64,000 nt of DNA from Cellulomonas marina (GTDB taxonomy: Bacteria; Actinomycetota; Actinomycetes; Actinomycetales; Cellulomonadaceae): assembly GCF_900111925.1 (NCBI RefSeq), contig NZ_FOKA01000008.1:1-64000 (forward strand), read 5' to 3'. The notes under the pieces are model-generated. The model searched no databases and was not told the origin of the DNA. It saw only the letters and a list, made by a program, of their open reading frames with translations. Positions 52,297-60,625 of this stretch are shown piece by piece. The position numbers and the translations under genes are program-made. Every line of letters starts with the position of its first letter. Position 1 is the first letter of the stretch.

Positions 52297-54471
52297 TCAG
52301 ACGACGCCCTCGGTTGCGAGGGCGTCCGTGAGCTGGCGCACGAGGGCCTCCAGCTGCACGGACGTGGCCGCGTCGTCGTCGAGGTCCTCCGCGCCGTCCA
52401 GCGCCCGCGCTGCCAGGTGGCTCTTGCTGTCGATGAGGCCGGCGATGGTCTGGTCGATGGTGTGGGCGGCGACGACCCGCCAGGCGGTGACGGGTTCGGT
52501 CTGGCCGATGCGGTGCACGCGGTCGATGGCCTGCGTCTGCTCCGCGTCGGTCCAGGACAGCTCGGCGAGGACGAGGTTCGAGGCGACCTGCAGGTTCAGG
52601 CCGACGCCGGCCGCGGTGAGGGAGCACACCACGACGGCGACGTCCGGGTCCTCGACGAACGCGGCGACGTTGCGCTCGCGCACCTTCGTCGTCTGGTCGC
52701 CGCGGATGGAGGCGTAGCGGATGCCGCGGTCGGCGAAGGTCTGCTCGGCCGCGTCCATGACGTCCACGTGCTTGGCGAAGAAGACGACCTTGCCGACGTT
52801 GCGCGCGAGCTGCGCGGCGTAGTCCGCGGCGAGCCCGGCCTTCGCCTGGCCGATGCGCCGCACGAGCGAGAACACGTTCTCGCCGCCCGTCTCGCCGCTC
52901 GACTCGCGCAGCTCGGCGGCCGCGACGCGCCGGACGAGCTCGCGGTCGAGGTCGTGCCCGTGGGAGGCGGCCGCGGCGGCGCCGACGCGCATCTCGAGGG
53001 CTGCGCGGTAGCGCTGCACGAGGCGGCGGGCGAGCGCCGCCTCGGCGGCACGGATCGAGCGGCCCGCCGCGCCGTCGAGCTCGACCGGCAGGTCGGCCAC
53101 CCGGCGGGCGGGGATGTCCTCGACGACGTCCACCTTGCGGCGGCGCACGATGCCCATGTCGATGACGCTCGACCGTGCCGCGGCGGCGAAGCCCGGGTCG
53201 GCGGGCGTCAGCCCGGTCTCCTCGAGCGCGGTCAGCAGCGCGCCGCGCGGCATGGTCTCGTCGATCCAGCCGAGGAACTGCCAGATGGCCCGGAAGTCCT
53301 CGATGTCGTTGATGAGCGGCGTCCCGGTGAGCGCCATGAGCAGCGGGCGGCCCTGGCGCTCGCGGATGCGGTCGGCCAGCGCCAGGACGTGCCGCGAGCG
53401 CTGGGACCCCGTGTTCTTGATGAAGTGCGCCTCGTCGACGACCATCCCGCGGAACCCGTGCTCGCCGAGCCAGCCGACGTGGCGGTCGAGGAGCTCGTAG
53501 TTGACGACGACGACGTCGGCGAACCCGTCGATGTCCTCCCCGTCGCCGTGCACCACGGTGGACCGGCGCTGCGGCGTCCACAGCCCCACCTCGTGCGCCC
53601 AGTTCGTCTTGACGACGTTCGGCGCGACGACGAGCAGCGGGTACGCGTCGGCGGCGCGCGCGGCCAGCAGGGCCTGGGCCGTCTTGCCGAGACCCGGCTC
53701 GTCGGCCAGGAGGAAGGTGCGGTGGCCGCGCGCCGCGGCCGCGACGAGCTGGGCCTGGTGGGGCATGAGCTCGCGGCCCGGGGGCGTCGGCACGGGGCGG
53801 GCGTCGGGCAGCGGCATGCAGGCCGGCGCGCCGGCACCCGCCTGCTCGAAGGAGCGGAACAGCGGCTCGAGCAGCTCCCACCCGGCCAGCCGGCGCGGGC
53901 GGGGGAGGACCCGCTCGGCGGCGGCCTCGAAGTCGGGGGCGAGGAAGGGGTTGGCGAGCCGCCGCGCGACGACGGACCGGGGCACGACGGTCCGGGGTGC
54001 CGCTGCCGGCTCCGCGTCCGGCGCCGGGGCGACGGGTGCGGCCGGCTCCGGCTCCTCCGGGGGCTCCTGCCCGCCGGCGCGCAGCACGGTCCGGGTGTAG
54101 GCCCGCGCCGCCTCCGACACGGGGGCGTCCTCGGCCAGCAGCGCCAGCAGCGAGGTGTCCCGCGCGGCGGTGGTGGCCAGGGACGTCGCGACGGCGTCGA
54201 GCTGCTTCAGCTGCGCCGCGCGGCGGGAGCCCGAGGGTCCCTCGTCGGACAGCAGGCGCGCGCGCTCCTGGCGCACGAGCAGGGCGACGACCTGGAACTG
54301 CGTGCGCACGCCCGCGCGGACCGGCGGGCGCTGCACCGCGCGGTCGACGTCGCGCGCGATCCCGGACAGCACCGGGATGAGCCCGCGCTCGGCGGGACGC
54401 ACCGGACGGCGGCGCTGGGCGCCGTTCTCCGTGCGGGCGCCGCCCGACCGCTGTCGGCCTGGTCGTGCCAC
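52297..54471 (-). CDS. SNF2-family DEAD/DEAH ATPase (helicase-like)
   Basis: The 724-residue protein is a double-stranded DNA translocase of the SNF2 superfamily, closest in layout to compact SMARCAL1/HARP-like bacterial members. Motif I is LLADEPGLGKTAQ (~255-265), motif II VVDEAHFIKN (Asp346-Glu-Ala-His349), motif III ALTGTPLIND, and motif VI QTQAIDRVHRIGQTE. The N-terminal ~230 residues are basic and Pro/Ala-rich, with no known domain. GTG at 54471 is chosen for the GGAGGAGAT ribosome binding site immediately upstream. No nuclease, methylase or phage-defence partner is adjacent, so a general repair or transcription role is as likely as defence. Confidence 0.9.
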   Translation of the reverse strand: MARPGRQRSGGARTENGAQRRRPVRPAERGLIPVLSGIARDVDRAVQRPPVRAGVRTQFQVVALLVRQERARLLSDEGPSGSRRAAQLKQLDAVATSLATTAARDTSLLALLAEDAPVSEAARAYTRTVLRAGGQEPPEEPEPAAPVAPAPDAEPAAAPRTVVPRSVVARRLANPFLAPDFEAAAERVLPRPRRLAGWELLEPLFRSFEQAGAGAPACMPLPDARPVPTPPGRELMPHQAQLVAAAARGHRTFLLADEPGLGKTAQALLAARAADAYPLLVVAPNVVKTNWAHEVGLWTPQRRSTVVHGDGEDIDGFADVVVVNYELLDRHVGWLGEHGFRGMVVDEAHFIKNTGSQRSRHVLALADRIRERQGRPLLMALTGTPLINDIEDFRAIWQFLGWIDETMPRGALLTALEETGLTPADPGFAAAARSSVIDMGIVRRRKVDVVEDIPARRVADLPVELDGAAGRSIRAAEAALARRLVQRYRAALEMRVGAAAAASHGHDLDRELVRRVAAAELRESSGETGGENVFSLVRRIGQAKAGLAADYAAQLARNVGKVVFFAKHVDVMDAAEQTFADRGIRYASIRGDQTTKVRERNVAAFVEDPDVAVVVCSLTAAGVGLNLQVASNLVLAELSWTDAEQTQAIDRVHRIGQTEPVTAWRVVAAHTIDQTIAGLIDSKSHLAARALDGAEDLDDDAATSVQLEALVRQLTDALATEGVV

Positions 54472-54827
54472 ATCTCCTCCTTCTGCGGGCGCGCGCCACG
54501 GCACGGCCCACGCCGCCCGCGGCGGCCGGCCGCTCCGGTGTCGGCGGCGCGGCGTGCCGCGGCGCACGCCGCCCGGACGAGGCGGTCCGGCGCGCTCGTG
54601 GACGGATCCGCCACGGCGCTCGTCGCGCTGCTCGTCACGCGGCTCGTCGTGGTGCCGGCACCCGTGTCCGGGCCGACGGTGCGTGCTCGTCCCCGATGGT
54701 GTCACGTCCGGCGCCCCGGCGGGCAATCGGCCACGCCGGGCGTTCCTGGCAGGCGGGTGAGGACGCAGTGTCGGGACGGGCGCCGTCCGCGTGGCCGGCG
54801 CGGCGGTCACCGGCGAGAGTCGTCGCC
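54472..54827. other. Divergent intergenic region without a recognised gene
   Basis: The 356 bases between the divergent SNF2 and flavoprotein genes contain open frames on both strands, but none with a good start or a recognisable product. The visible signals are the SNF2 ribosome binding site at the left end and GAGAGT (54815-54820), a probable -10 ending 7 bases before the flavoprotein GTG. Confidence 0.5.
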
Positions 54828-56225
54828 GTGAGCGATGCCTACGACGTCCTCGTGGTCGGAGCCGGACCCGCCGGCACGGCCGCGGCGCTGCGCGCGGCCG
54901 ACCTCGGCGCCCGGGTCGCCGTCGTCGAGTCCGGCCCGCCCGGCGGCACCTGCGTGAACTCCGGCTGCGTGCCCACCCGGGTGCTGGCCAAGACGGCCCG
55001 GCTCATGCGCGAGGTCCGGACGGCCGACGCGTACGGGATCTCCGTGACCGAGCAGCAGATCGACTGGCCGCGGACGGTGGAGCGGGTGCGCGCGACGGTG
55101 GAGCGCGTGCGCGGGTCGAAGGACGACCTCGGGCGCTTCGCCGCCGCCGGGGTCGACGTCCTGCACGGCCGCGCCCGGTTCGTCGGGCCGCACGACCTCG
55201 TCGTCACCGCCGCGGACGGCACGACGAGCGAGGTGCGCGCCGAGCGGGTGGTCCTCTGCGTCGGGGGGCACTCGCGCGTGCTGCCCGTGCCGGGTGCGGA
55301 GCTGGCGACGCTGCCGGAGCACGTCCTCGACCTGCCGGAGCTGCCGCGCCGCGTGGGGATCATCGGCGCGGGCAACACCGGCGCCCAGCTCGTGACGATC
55401 TTCAACGCGTTCGGCAGCGAGGTGACGCTGGTGGAGGTGGCGCCCCGGATCCTCGCGCAGACGGACGCGGACGTCTCGGCGCACGTCACGCGGGCCTTCC
55501 GCGAGCAGGGCGTCCGGGTCGAGGCGGGGGTCGAGACCGTCACCGCGCTGGAGCGCACCGACGACGGCATCCGGCTGCGCTGGCGCGCGGACGGGCGCGA
55601 CGAGGACGTGGTCGTCGACGCGGTGCTCATGTGCGCGGGCTGGCCCGCCTCGGTCGAGGGCCTCGGACTGGAGGCCGCCGGCATCGAGGTGGGCAGGGGG
55701 CGCATCCCGGTCGACGAGTACCTCGCGACGAACGTCGGGCACGTGTACGTCGCGGGCGACGCCAACGGAACCGCGATGCTCGTGCAGGCGGCGAACGCCG
55801 AGGCGGAGGCGGCCGCCCGCAACGCCGTGCTCGGCACGACCGTCCGGGCTCCGCACCACCTGCTGCCCGCCGGCGGGTTCACCGACCCCGACTACGCCGA
55901 CGTCGGGCTCACGGAGGAGCAGGCGCGCGAGCGCGACGAGCACTGCGTCGTCGCGCTGGTGGAGCTCGCCGAGCTCGAGCGACCCGTCATCGACGACCGC
56001 CCGCGGGGCTTCCTCAAGCTCGTCGCCGACCGGCGGCGCGAGTACCTGCTGGGGGCGCACGCGGTGGGGGAGAGCGCGGTGGAGGTCATCCAGTCGGTGA
56101 CGACCGCGATGGCCGCGGGGGTGGACGTGGCCACCCTCGCGCGGGTCGAGTTCGCGTACCCGACGTACACCGCGGCGGTGGGCGTGGCGGCGCGACGGCT
56201 GCTGGACGTCCCGGCCGTCCGCTGA
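54828..56225 (+). CDS. FAD-dependent pyridine nucleotide-disulfide oxidoreductase, atypical
   Basis: The 465-residue flavoprotein has the lipoamide dehydrogenase/mercuric reductase fold. The FAD loop is VLVVGAGPAGTAAALRAA, the redox disulfide GGTCVNSGCVPT (Cys42, Cys47), the NAD loop VGIIGAGNTGAQLVTIF, and VYVAGDANG the second FAD contact. The C-terminal interface motif, normally HPTxxE, reads YPTYTA: Tyr444 and Ala449 replace the catalytic His and Glu. This rules out ordinary lipoamide dehydrogenase or mycothione reductase chemistry and recalls the YPT of soluble transhydrogenase SthA, which lacks the disulfide. The GTG is probably leaderless. Substrate unknown. Confidence 0.88.
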   Translation: MSDAYDVLVVGAGPAGTAAALRAADLGARVAVVESGPPGGTCVNSGCVPTRVLAKTARLMREVRTADAYGISVTEQQIDWPRTVERVRATVERVRGSKDDLGRFAAAGVDVLHGRARFVGPHDLVVTAADGTTSEVRAERVVLCVGGHSRVLPVPGAELATLPEHVLDLPELPRRVGIIGAGNTGAQLVTIFNAFGSEVTLVEVAPRILAQTDADVSAHVTRAFREQGVRVEAGVETVTALERTDDGIRLRWRADGRDEDVVVDAVLMCAGWPASVEGLGLEAAGIEVGRGRIPVDEYLATNVGHVYVAGDANGTAMLVQAANAEAEAAARNAVLGTTVRAPHHLLPAGGFTDPDYADVGLTEEQARERDEHCVVALVELAELERPVIDDRPRGFLKLVADRRREYLLGAHAVGESAVEVIQSVTTAMAAGVDVATLARVEFAYPTYTAAVGVAARRLLDVPAVR

Positions 56226-56249
56226 CGTCGGCGGCACGGCTCGCGCGAC

Positions 56250-56286
56250 GAGGCGCGGCGCCCCCTGTCCGGGGACGCCGCGCCTC
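56250..56286. terminator. Convergent terminator-like hairpin
   Basis: GAGGCGCGGCG (56250-56260) and CGCCGCGCCTC (56276-56286) form a perfect 11-bp stem, with an inner CCCC/GGGG pairing. It lies in the 82-base gap between the convergent flavoprotein and xylanase genes. Confidence 0.65.
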
Positions 56287-56307
56287 GCGCGGTCACGGCT
56301 CAGGCGG

Positions 56308-59300
56308 TCAGCGCGCCGCCGACCCGAGCCAGGACGGCCGCGACGGCAGGACGAGCACGCCGTCGGCGGCGCGCAGGTCGTCCTGCGTCCCCGTGATCGC
56401 GTACAGGCCGACCCCGGCCCGCCGCGGGATGGTCACCGTCGTGGTGCCGGTGCCGTCGGAGCCGACCTGCACCGCGCCGAGCGGGAGCACCCGCTGCGAG
56501 GGCCACAGGCCCTGGAGCGTGAGGTCGACCGTGGTGCCCGGGCGGTAGCCCGTCACGGCGACCGCGACCCGGTCGCCGCCGAACACGATCACCTGGCTGA
56601 CCTCGACCACCGGGTCGAGGACGGGCTCCGGCTCCGCCGGCGGGCCGACGAGCTCGGCGACGCCCCAGCGCTCGGTGGTCTGGTAGCCCAGGCCGGTCGG
56701 GTCGGCCCACGACGTCACGGCGGTGCGGGCACCGGCCGTCGCGTCGTTGACCTGCACGTCCAGGCCGTGGAAGGTGCCCAGCCCGCCCTGGTCGACGAGC
56801 CCGATCGCGGCCTCGACGACGTAGCCGCCGTCGACCACCTGCGTCGCGCTCGTGACGCGGGCCTGCTGGAACGCCTCGTCGCCGGTGCCGAACGAGACCG
56901 CGTTCTCGTAGGAGATGCGGATCTGGGTGTCGTCGTACCGGTAGGGCCCGTTCTTGACGTTGCCCGCGTCGAGGAAGACCTCCACGGAGTCCTGGATCCA
57001 CGGGTCGGAGCCCGTGGCGTCCAGCGTCGGGTCCGCGACCTCGGCGAGGAGGTACAGCGTGTCGCCCTCCCACAGGGTCCGGACCGTCGCCCGCGCCCCG
57101 TCCGTGGCACCGGAGACGGTCTTCTCGGTGCGGAAGGAGGTGGCCGTGGCCCACGCGGCCTCGACGACCCCGTCGACCGACGGCGCCTGCGGCGCCTGGA
57201 CCACCTGCGTGACCGACAGCGGCTCGACGAGCGTCAGCGTGCCCGTGTCGCCCTCGCCGGCCCAGCCCGTGGTGGTGGCGCCGTCCGTGACGCGCACGTC
57301 GAAGGCGACGAGGTCGCCCTCGGCGGCGGCGGCGAGGGGCAGGTGCGCCACGACGGCCCAGCCGCCCTCGACCGGCGAGGCGACGGCGGTCCCCGGTCCG
57401 GACGTCACCGTCCCGTCCCGGCCGACGGTCGTCGTCGCGTCGCCCACGGTGAACGTCACCGCGTCGCCCGCCTCGACGTCGCCGTCCTCCACGCGCACGT
57501 GGGCCGTGAGGTGGTCGGGGCTCCAGCGGACGGAGAAGCCCGTCGCGCCGGCGACCTCCTGCAGCGGCAGCTGCGCCCACGCCGGGGCGGTGGTGGCCGC
57601 GCCGTCGAGCGGCACGTCGCCGGCGAAGGCGAGCGCCGTGCGCAGGGGGGCGGGCAGCTCCTCGTCGACGGCGCCGAGGAAGGCGGGCTTCGCCGCCAGG
57701 GCGTCGTCGAACAGCAGCGGGGCGCCGTTGGCGCTGCGCCAGCTGCGGCCGTCCGTGAGGCCCCAGACCGTCACGGAGAACAGGTCCTCGGCGTGCTCGC
57801 GGAAGACCCGGAACACGTCGCGGTAGTAGTAGCCCTGCTCGACGAGCAGCGCCCGTGTCACCGGCGTGCCCGTCGTGACGTCGAGCTCGCTGACGACCTG
57901 CGTCACGGGCAGGTCCTGGAAGGCGACGATCGCGTCCTCCAGCGCGGAGACCGGCATCGCCAGGCTGACGTGGAACTGGTGCCCGACGGCGTCCACGGGC
58001 ACGCCGCGCGCCAGCAGGCGCTCGACGAGGTCGTGCAGGCGGCCCTGCTTGCCCACCTGCTCGGTGTTGTAGTCGTTGATGGTCAGCGTCACGGGGCGGT
58101 CGGCGCCGGGGGCGGCGTACGTCCCGTTGAACGCCTCGTCGGCGTAGCGGAAGGCGAGGTCGATGAACTCCTCGCCCAGGACCCGGTACCACTCGGAGCG
58201 GCGCAGCCCGTCGGCCTCCCCGCGGCCGTCGGAGACGACCTCGTTGACGACGTCGAAGGCGACGACGGGGTTCTCCGGCGAGCCGAACAGGCCGTACCCG
58301 CCGCCGGTGCTGAGGGCCTCGGCGACGGACGTGATGTGCGTGCGCATGCGCTCGCGCAGCAGCGCCTTGTCGGCCTCGCCCGTGGTGAGCGGGGTGCCGT
58401 CCTCGTGCTGGAAGAACCACGCCGGCGTCTGGCTGTGCCACACGAGGGTGTGGCCGTAGACGCGCAGGTCCTCCTCCTGGGCGAAGGCCATGAGGGCCTG
58501 CGCCTCGGGGTGCGTGCGGAACGCGCGCTCCTCGTCGTACCAGGCCTCGGGCTTCATGTGGTTCTCGCCCGTGATCTGGTCGACGTGCCGCAGCAGCAGC
58601 TCGGAGGCCGCCCCGTTCGTCTCGCGCGAGTCGATGGCCACGCCGACGGGGAAGTCGACGGTGCTCTTCAGGGGGGTGCGCTCCTCGACGACCGGGGCAC
58701 CCTGCGGCGCGATGGTGACGTCGTCGACGAGGAAGGGGTCGGACCCGCCGCCGTTGTACGACGTCTCGAGGTAGAGGAACGCGCTCTCGACGCCTTCCGG
58801 CACGGTGTACGTGGCGGTGAGCTCGGACCAGGCCCCGGCGGTCACGTCGGGCAGCTGGGCCACCGTGTCGTAGGACGTGGTGCCGCCCGCCGTGCGCGCC
58901 AGGCTCAGCCAGACGTCGTCCGCGGCGGACCCGTCGGCCATCCGCACCCAGGCGCTGATCTCGTAGGTCGTGCCCGCGGACACCAGGCCCGTGAGGTCGA
59001 CGCCGATGCCGTCGCCCTGCGTGGTGCGGCCGGACACGAGCGCCGACTGCGCCCCGCCGTGCGCCTGCGTGGTGGTCACGGCCACGACCGGGTCGCCGTC
59101 GGCGTCGCCGCGGGGCACCCAGGGGCCGAGGCCGTCCTCGAAGTCGCTGACGAGCACCGGGCCCGTGGTGGTGGTGACGCCGCCCGCCGGCAGGCCGAAG
59201 GTCCAGCCCTCCGCCAGGCGCTCACCGACGACGGTCTCCACCGCCGCGACGCTCGCGGTGCGGTCACCGCCGCCGTCGTGCACGAGGACGAGCTCCCCGG

Positions 59301-60396
59301 GCTTCAGCGCCGCGCGCAGGTTCGTCGTGAGGGTCGCCTCGTCCTGGGTCTCCCAGTCGTTGATGACGTTGACGACGCCGAGCGGCTGCATCCCCAGGGC
59401 GACCGCGACGCCGGGGGTCCTGCCCCAGCTGCCGTTCGGGGCGCGGAAGTACGGGACCGGGTAGGCCGGGTCGCCGAGCGCCTCGCGGATCACCGCCAGG
59501 TTGGCCTTGAGGTCGGCCTCGATCTCGGCCTCGCCCCAGGCGCCCATGTCCGCGTAGGACGTGGTGTGGTTGCACAGGGTGTGGCCCTCGTCGACCATCC
59601 GGCGCAGCAGCGCCGCACCGCCCTCGGCCTGGATGTTCTGGCCGATGACGCAGAAGGTCGCCGTGAGCTCGTTCGCCGCGAGGAAGTCCAGCAGGCGGTC
59701 GGTCTCGCCGGGGTTGGGGCCGTCGTCGAACGTGAGGGCCGCGACGTCGCCGGTCCCGCGCGCGGCGGTGACGGGCGTGGCGACCGGGTTCGTCGCCCCG
59801 CCGGGGACGAAGGACGGGTCAGGCGTGGGCGTCCAGGGGCCGTCGGTGGCGGTGCCCGTGATGGCGATGTCGTCGACGAGGTAGGAGTAGGCCTCCGGGC
59901 CGGTCGAGAGGGCGTCCGTGCCCAGGTAGACGCGGGCGGTGGCCGGGTCGGCGTCCGCCGGGACCGTGTAGGTGCCCGTGACCGTGGTCCAGGCGTCGGC
60001 GGTCATCGTGGTCGGGCCGATCCAGGTGTAGCTGGGCTCGGCGACGAACCGCACGCCCGCGCTGCCGGCCGTGCCCTCGGCGAGCCGGACGTCCATGGTG
60101 AACGTGTACTGCCCGCCGGGTGCGAGCAGCCCGGGGGGCGTCTTGATGCCGTCGTAGTCGGCGGCGCGCCCGGCGACGAGCAGGGCCGGGTCGCCCTCGA
60201 CGTCGACGACCGACAGGGTCGCGTCCCCGTTCTGGGTCCAGGGGGCCCAGGTGCCGTCCGAGAAGTCCGTGGTCAGGACGGGGACGGGGTCGGCCGCCGG
60301 GGCGACGAGGCCCGTGGCGGGCACGGTGCCGGCCGCCAGGGCGAGCGCGACGACGCCCGCTCCCAGGGTCCGGCGTGGTGGTCGTGCAGAGGTCAT
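56308..60396 (-). CDS. Secreted multidomain xylanase: CE4 deacetylase-like + GH10 + CBM9
   Basis: A 1362-residue secreted enzyme predicted to depolymerise acetylated xylan. Domain order: signal peptide (1-~30), CBM4/9/22-like module (~40-180), CE4 polysaccharide deacetylase (~215-405), a second such CBM (~412-563), GH10 xylanase (~575-915), a degenerate CBM9-like module (~925-1060), CBM9 (~1066-1250) and a C-terminal Ig-like domain (~1262-1362). GH10 acid/base is Glu719 (DVVNEVVSDG) and nucleophile Glu837 (VVSELDVTTG). CE4 has TFDDGPNPG (Asp224/225), RAPNG, INDW and LVLVHDGG, but its zinc motif reads H277TTSY281, with Tyr for the second His. ATG at 60396 follows GAGGGAG. No sortase or SLH anchor is visible. 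Confidence 0.93.
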   Translation of the reverse strand: MTSARPPRRTLGAGVVALALAAGTVPATGLVAPAADPVPVLTTDFSDGTWAPWTQNGDATLSVVDVEGDPALLVAGRAADYDGIKTPPGLLAPGGQYTFTMDVRLAEGTAGSAGVRFVAEPSYTWIGPTTMTADAWTTVTGTYTVPADADPATARVYLGTDALSTGPEAYSYLVDDIAITGTATDGPWTPTPDPSFVPGGATNPVATPVTAARGTGDVAALTFDDGPNPGETDRLLDFLAANELTATFCVIGQNIQAEGGAALLRRMVDEGHTLCNHTTSYADMGAWGEAEIEADLKANLAVIREALGDPAYPVPYFRAPNGSWGRTPGVAVALGMQPLGVVNVINDWETQDEATLTTNLRAALKPGELVLVHDGGGDRTASVAAVETVVGERLAEGWTFGLPAGGVTTTTGPVLVSDFEDGLGPWVPRGDADGDPVVAVTTTQAHGGAQSALVSGRTTQGDGIGVDLTGLVSAGTTYEISAWVRMADGSAADDVWLSLARTAGGTTSYDTVAQLPDVTAGAWSELTATYTVPEGVESAFLYLETSYNGGGSDPFLVDDVTIAPQGAPVVEERTPLKSTVDFPVGVAIDSRETNGAASELLLRHVDQITGENHMKPEAWYDEERAFRTHPEAQALMAFAQEEDLRVYGHTLVWHSQTPAWFFQHEDGTPLTTGEADKALLRERMRTHITSVAEALSTGGGYGLFGSPENPVVAFDVVNEVVSDGRGEADGLRRSEWYRVLGEEFIDLAFRYADEAFNGTYAAPGADRPVTLTINDYNTEQVGKQGRLHDLVERLLARGVPVDAVGHQFHVSLAMPVSALEDAIVAFQDLPVTQVVSELDVTTGTPVTRALLVEQGYYYRDVFRVFREHAEDLFSVTVWGLTDGRSWRSANGAPLLFDDALAAKPAFLGAVDEELPAPLRTALAFAGDVPLDGAATTAPAWAQLPLQEVAGATGFSVRWSPDHLTAHVRVEDGDVEAGDAVTFTVGDATTTVGRDGTVTSGPGTAVASPVEGGWAVVAHLPLAAAAEGDLVAFDVRVTDGATTTGWAGEGDTGTLTLVEPLSVTQVVQAPQAPSVDGVVEAAWATATSFRTEKTVSGATDGARATVRTLWEGDTLYLLAEVADPTLDATGSDPWIQDSVEVFLDAGNVKNGPYRYDDTQIRISYENAVSFGTGDEAFQQARVTSATQVVDGGYVVEAAIGLVDQGGLGTFHGLDVQVNDATAGARTAVTSWADPTGLGYQTTERWGVAELVGPPAEPEPVLDPVVEVSQVIVFGGDRVAVAVTGYRPGTTVDLTLQGLWPSQRVLPLGAVQVGSDGTGTTTVTIPRRAGVGLYAITGTQDDLRAADGVLVLPSRPSWLGSAAR

Positions 60397-60467
60397 CCGC
60401 TTCGCTCCCTCGCGAGCACCGCGCGTGGGGCGTCGCTGCCCCTGTGACCGTGCGGTGGACCCTCTGA

Positions 60468-60494
60468 GTGAAAACGATGTCGAAACCGTTGTCC
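60468..60494 (-). promoter_or_regulatory. Paired LacI-type operator-like sites upstream of the xylanase
   Basis: GTGAAAACGATGTCG (60468-60482) and GTCGAAACCGTTGTCC (60479-60494) overlap by a few bases and share the GAAAmCGnT core of the operator at 43837. They lie 72-98 bases upstream of the ATG, where the promoter is expected. The palindrome GTTGCAAC (60502-60509), containing a possible minus-strand -35 TTGCAA, lies just beyond. A clear -10 was not found. Confidence 0.55.
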
Positions 60495-60625
60495 AGCGAA
60501 AGTTGCAACCGACTTCTCGTCGGCTTCGGTGGGCAGCGCTTACCGCTCGAGGCGTGCTGACGCGGTAGCGGGGCGGCTCGTCGGCGCCCAGCGGGACGCA
60601 CCGACAGGCCGGGTGGGCGACGACG

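Noticed and set aside
52297..54471. SNF2 ATPase as part of a phage-defence island (DISARM- or similar)
   Set aside because: No methylase, nuclease, PLD or other defence partner is adjacent; neighbours are a small acidic gene and a flavoprotein. Defence is not supported.
54472..54827. N-terminal extension of the SNF2 protein up to 54810
   Set aside because: The extra ~113 residues are Arg/Pro/His-rich with no domain, and a GGAGGAGAT ribosome binding site directly precedes GTG 54471.
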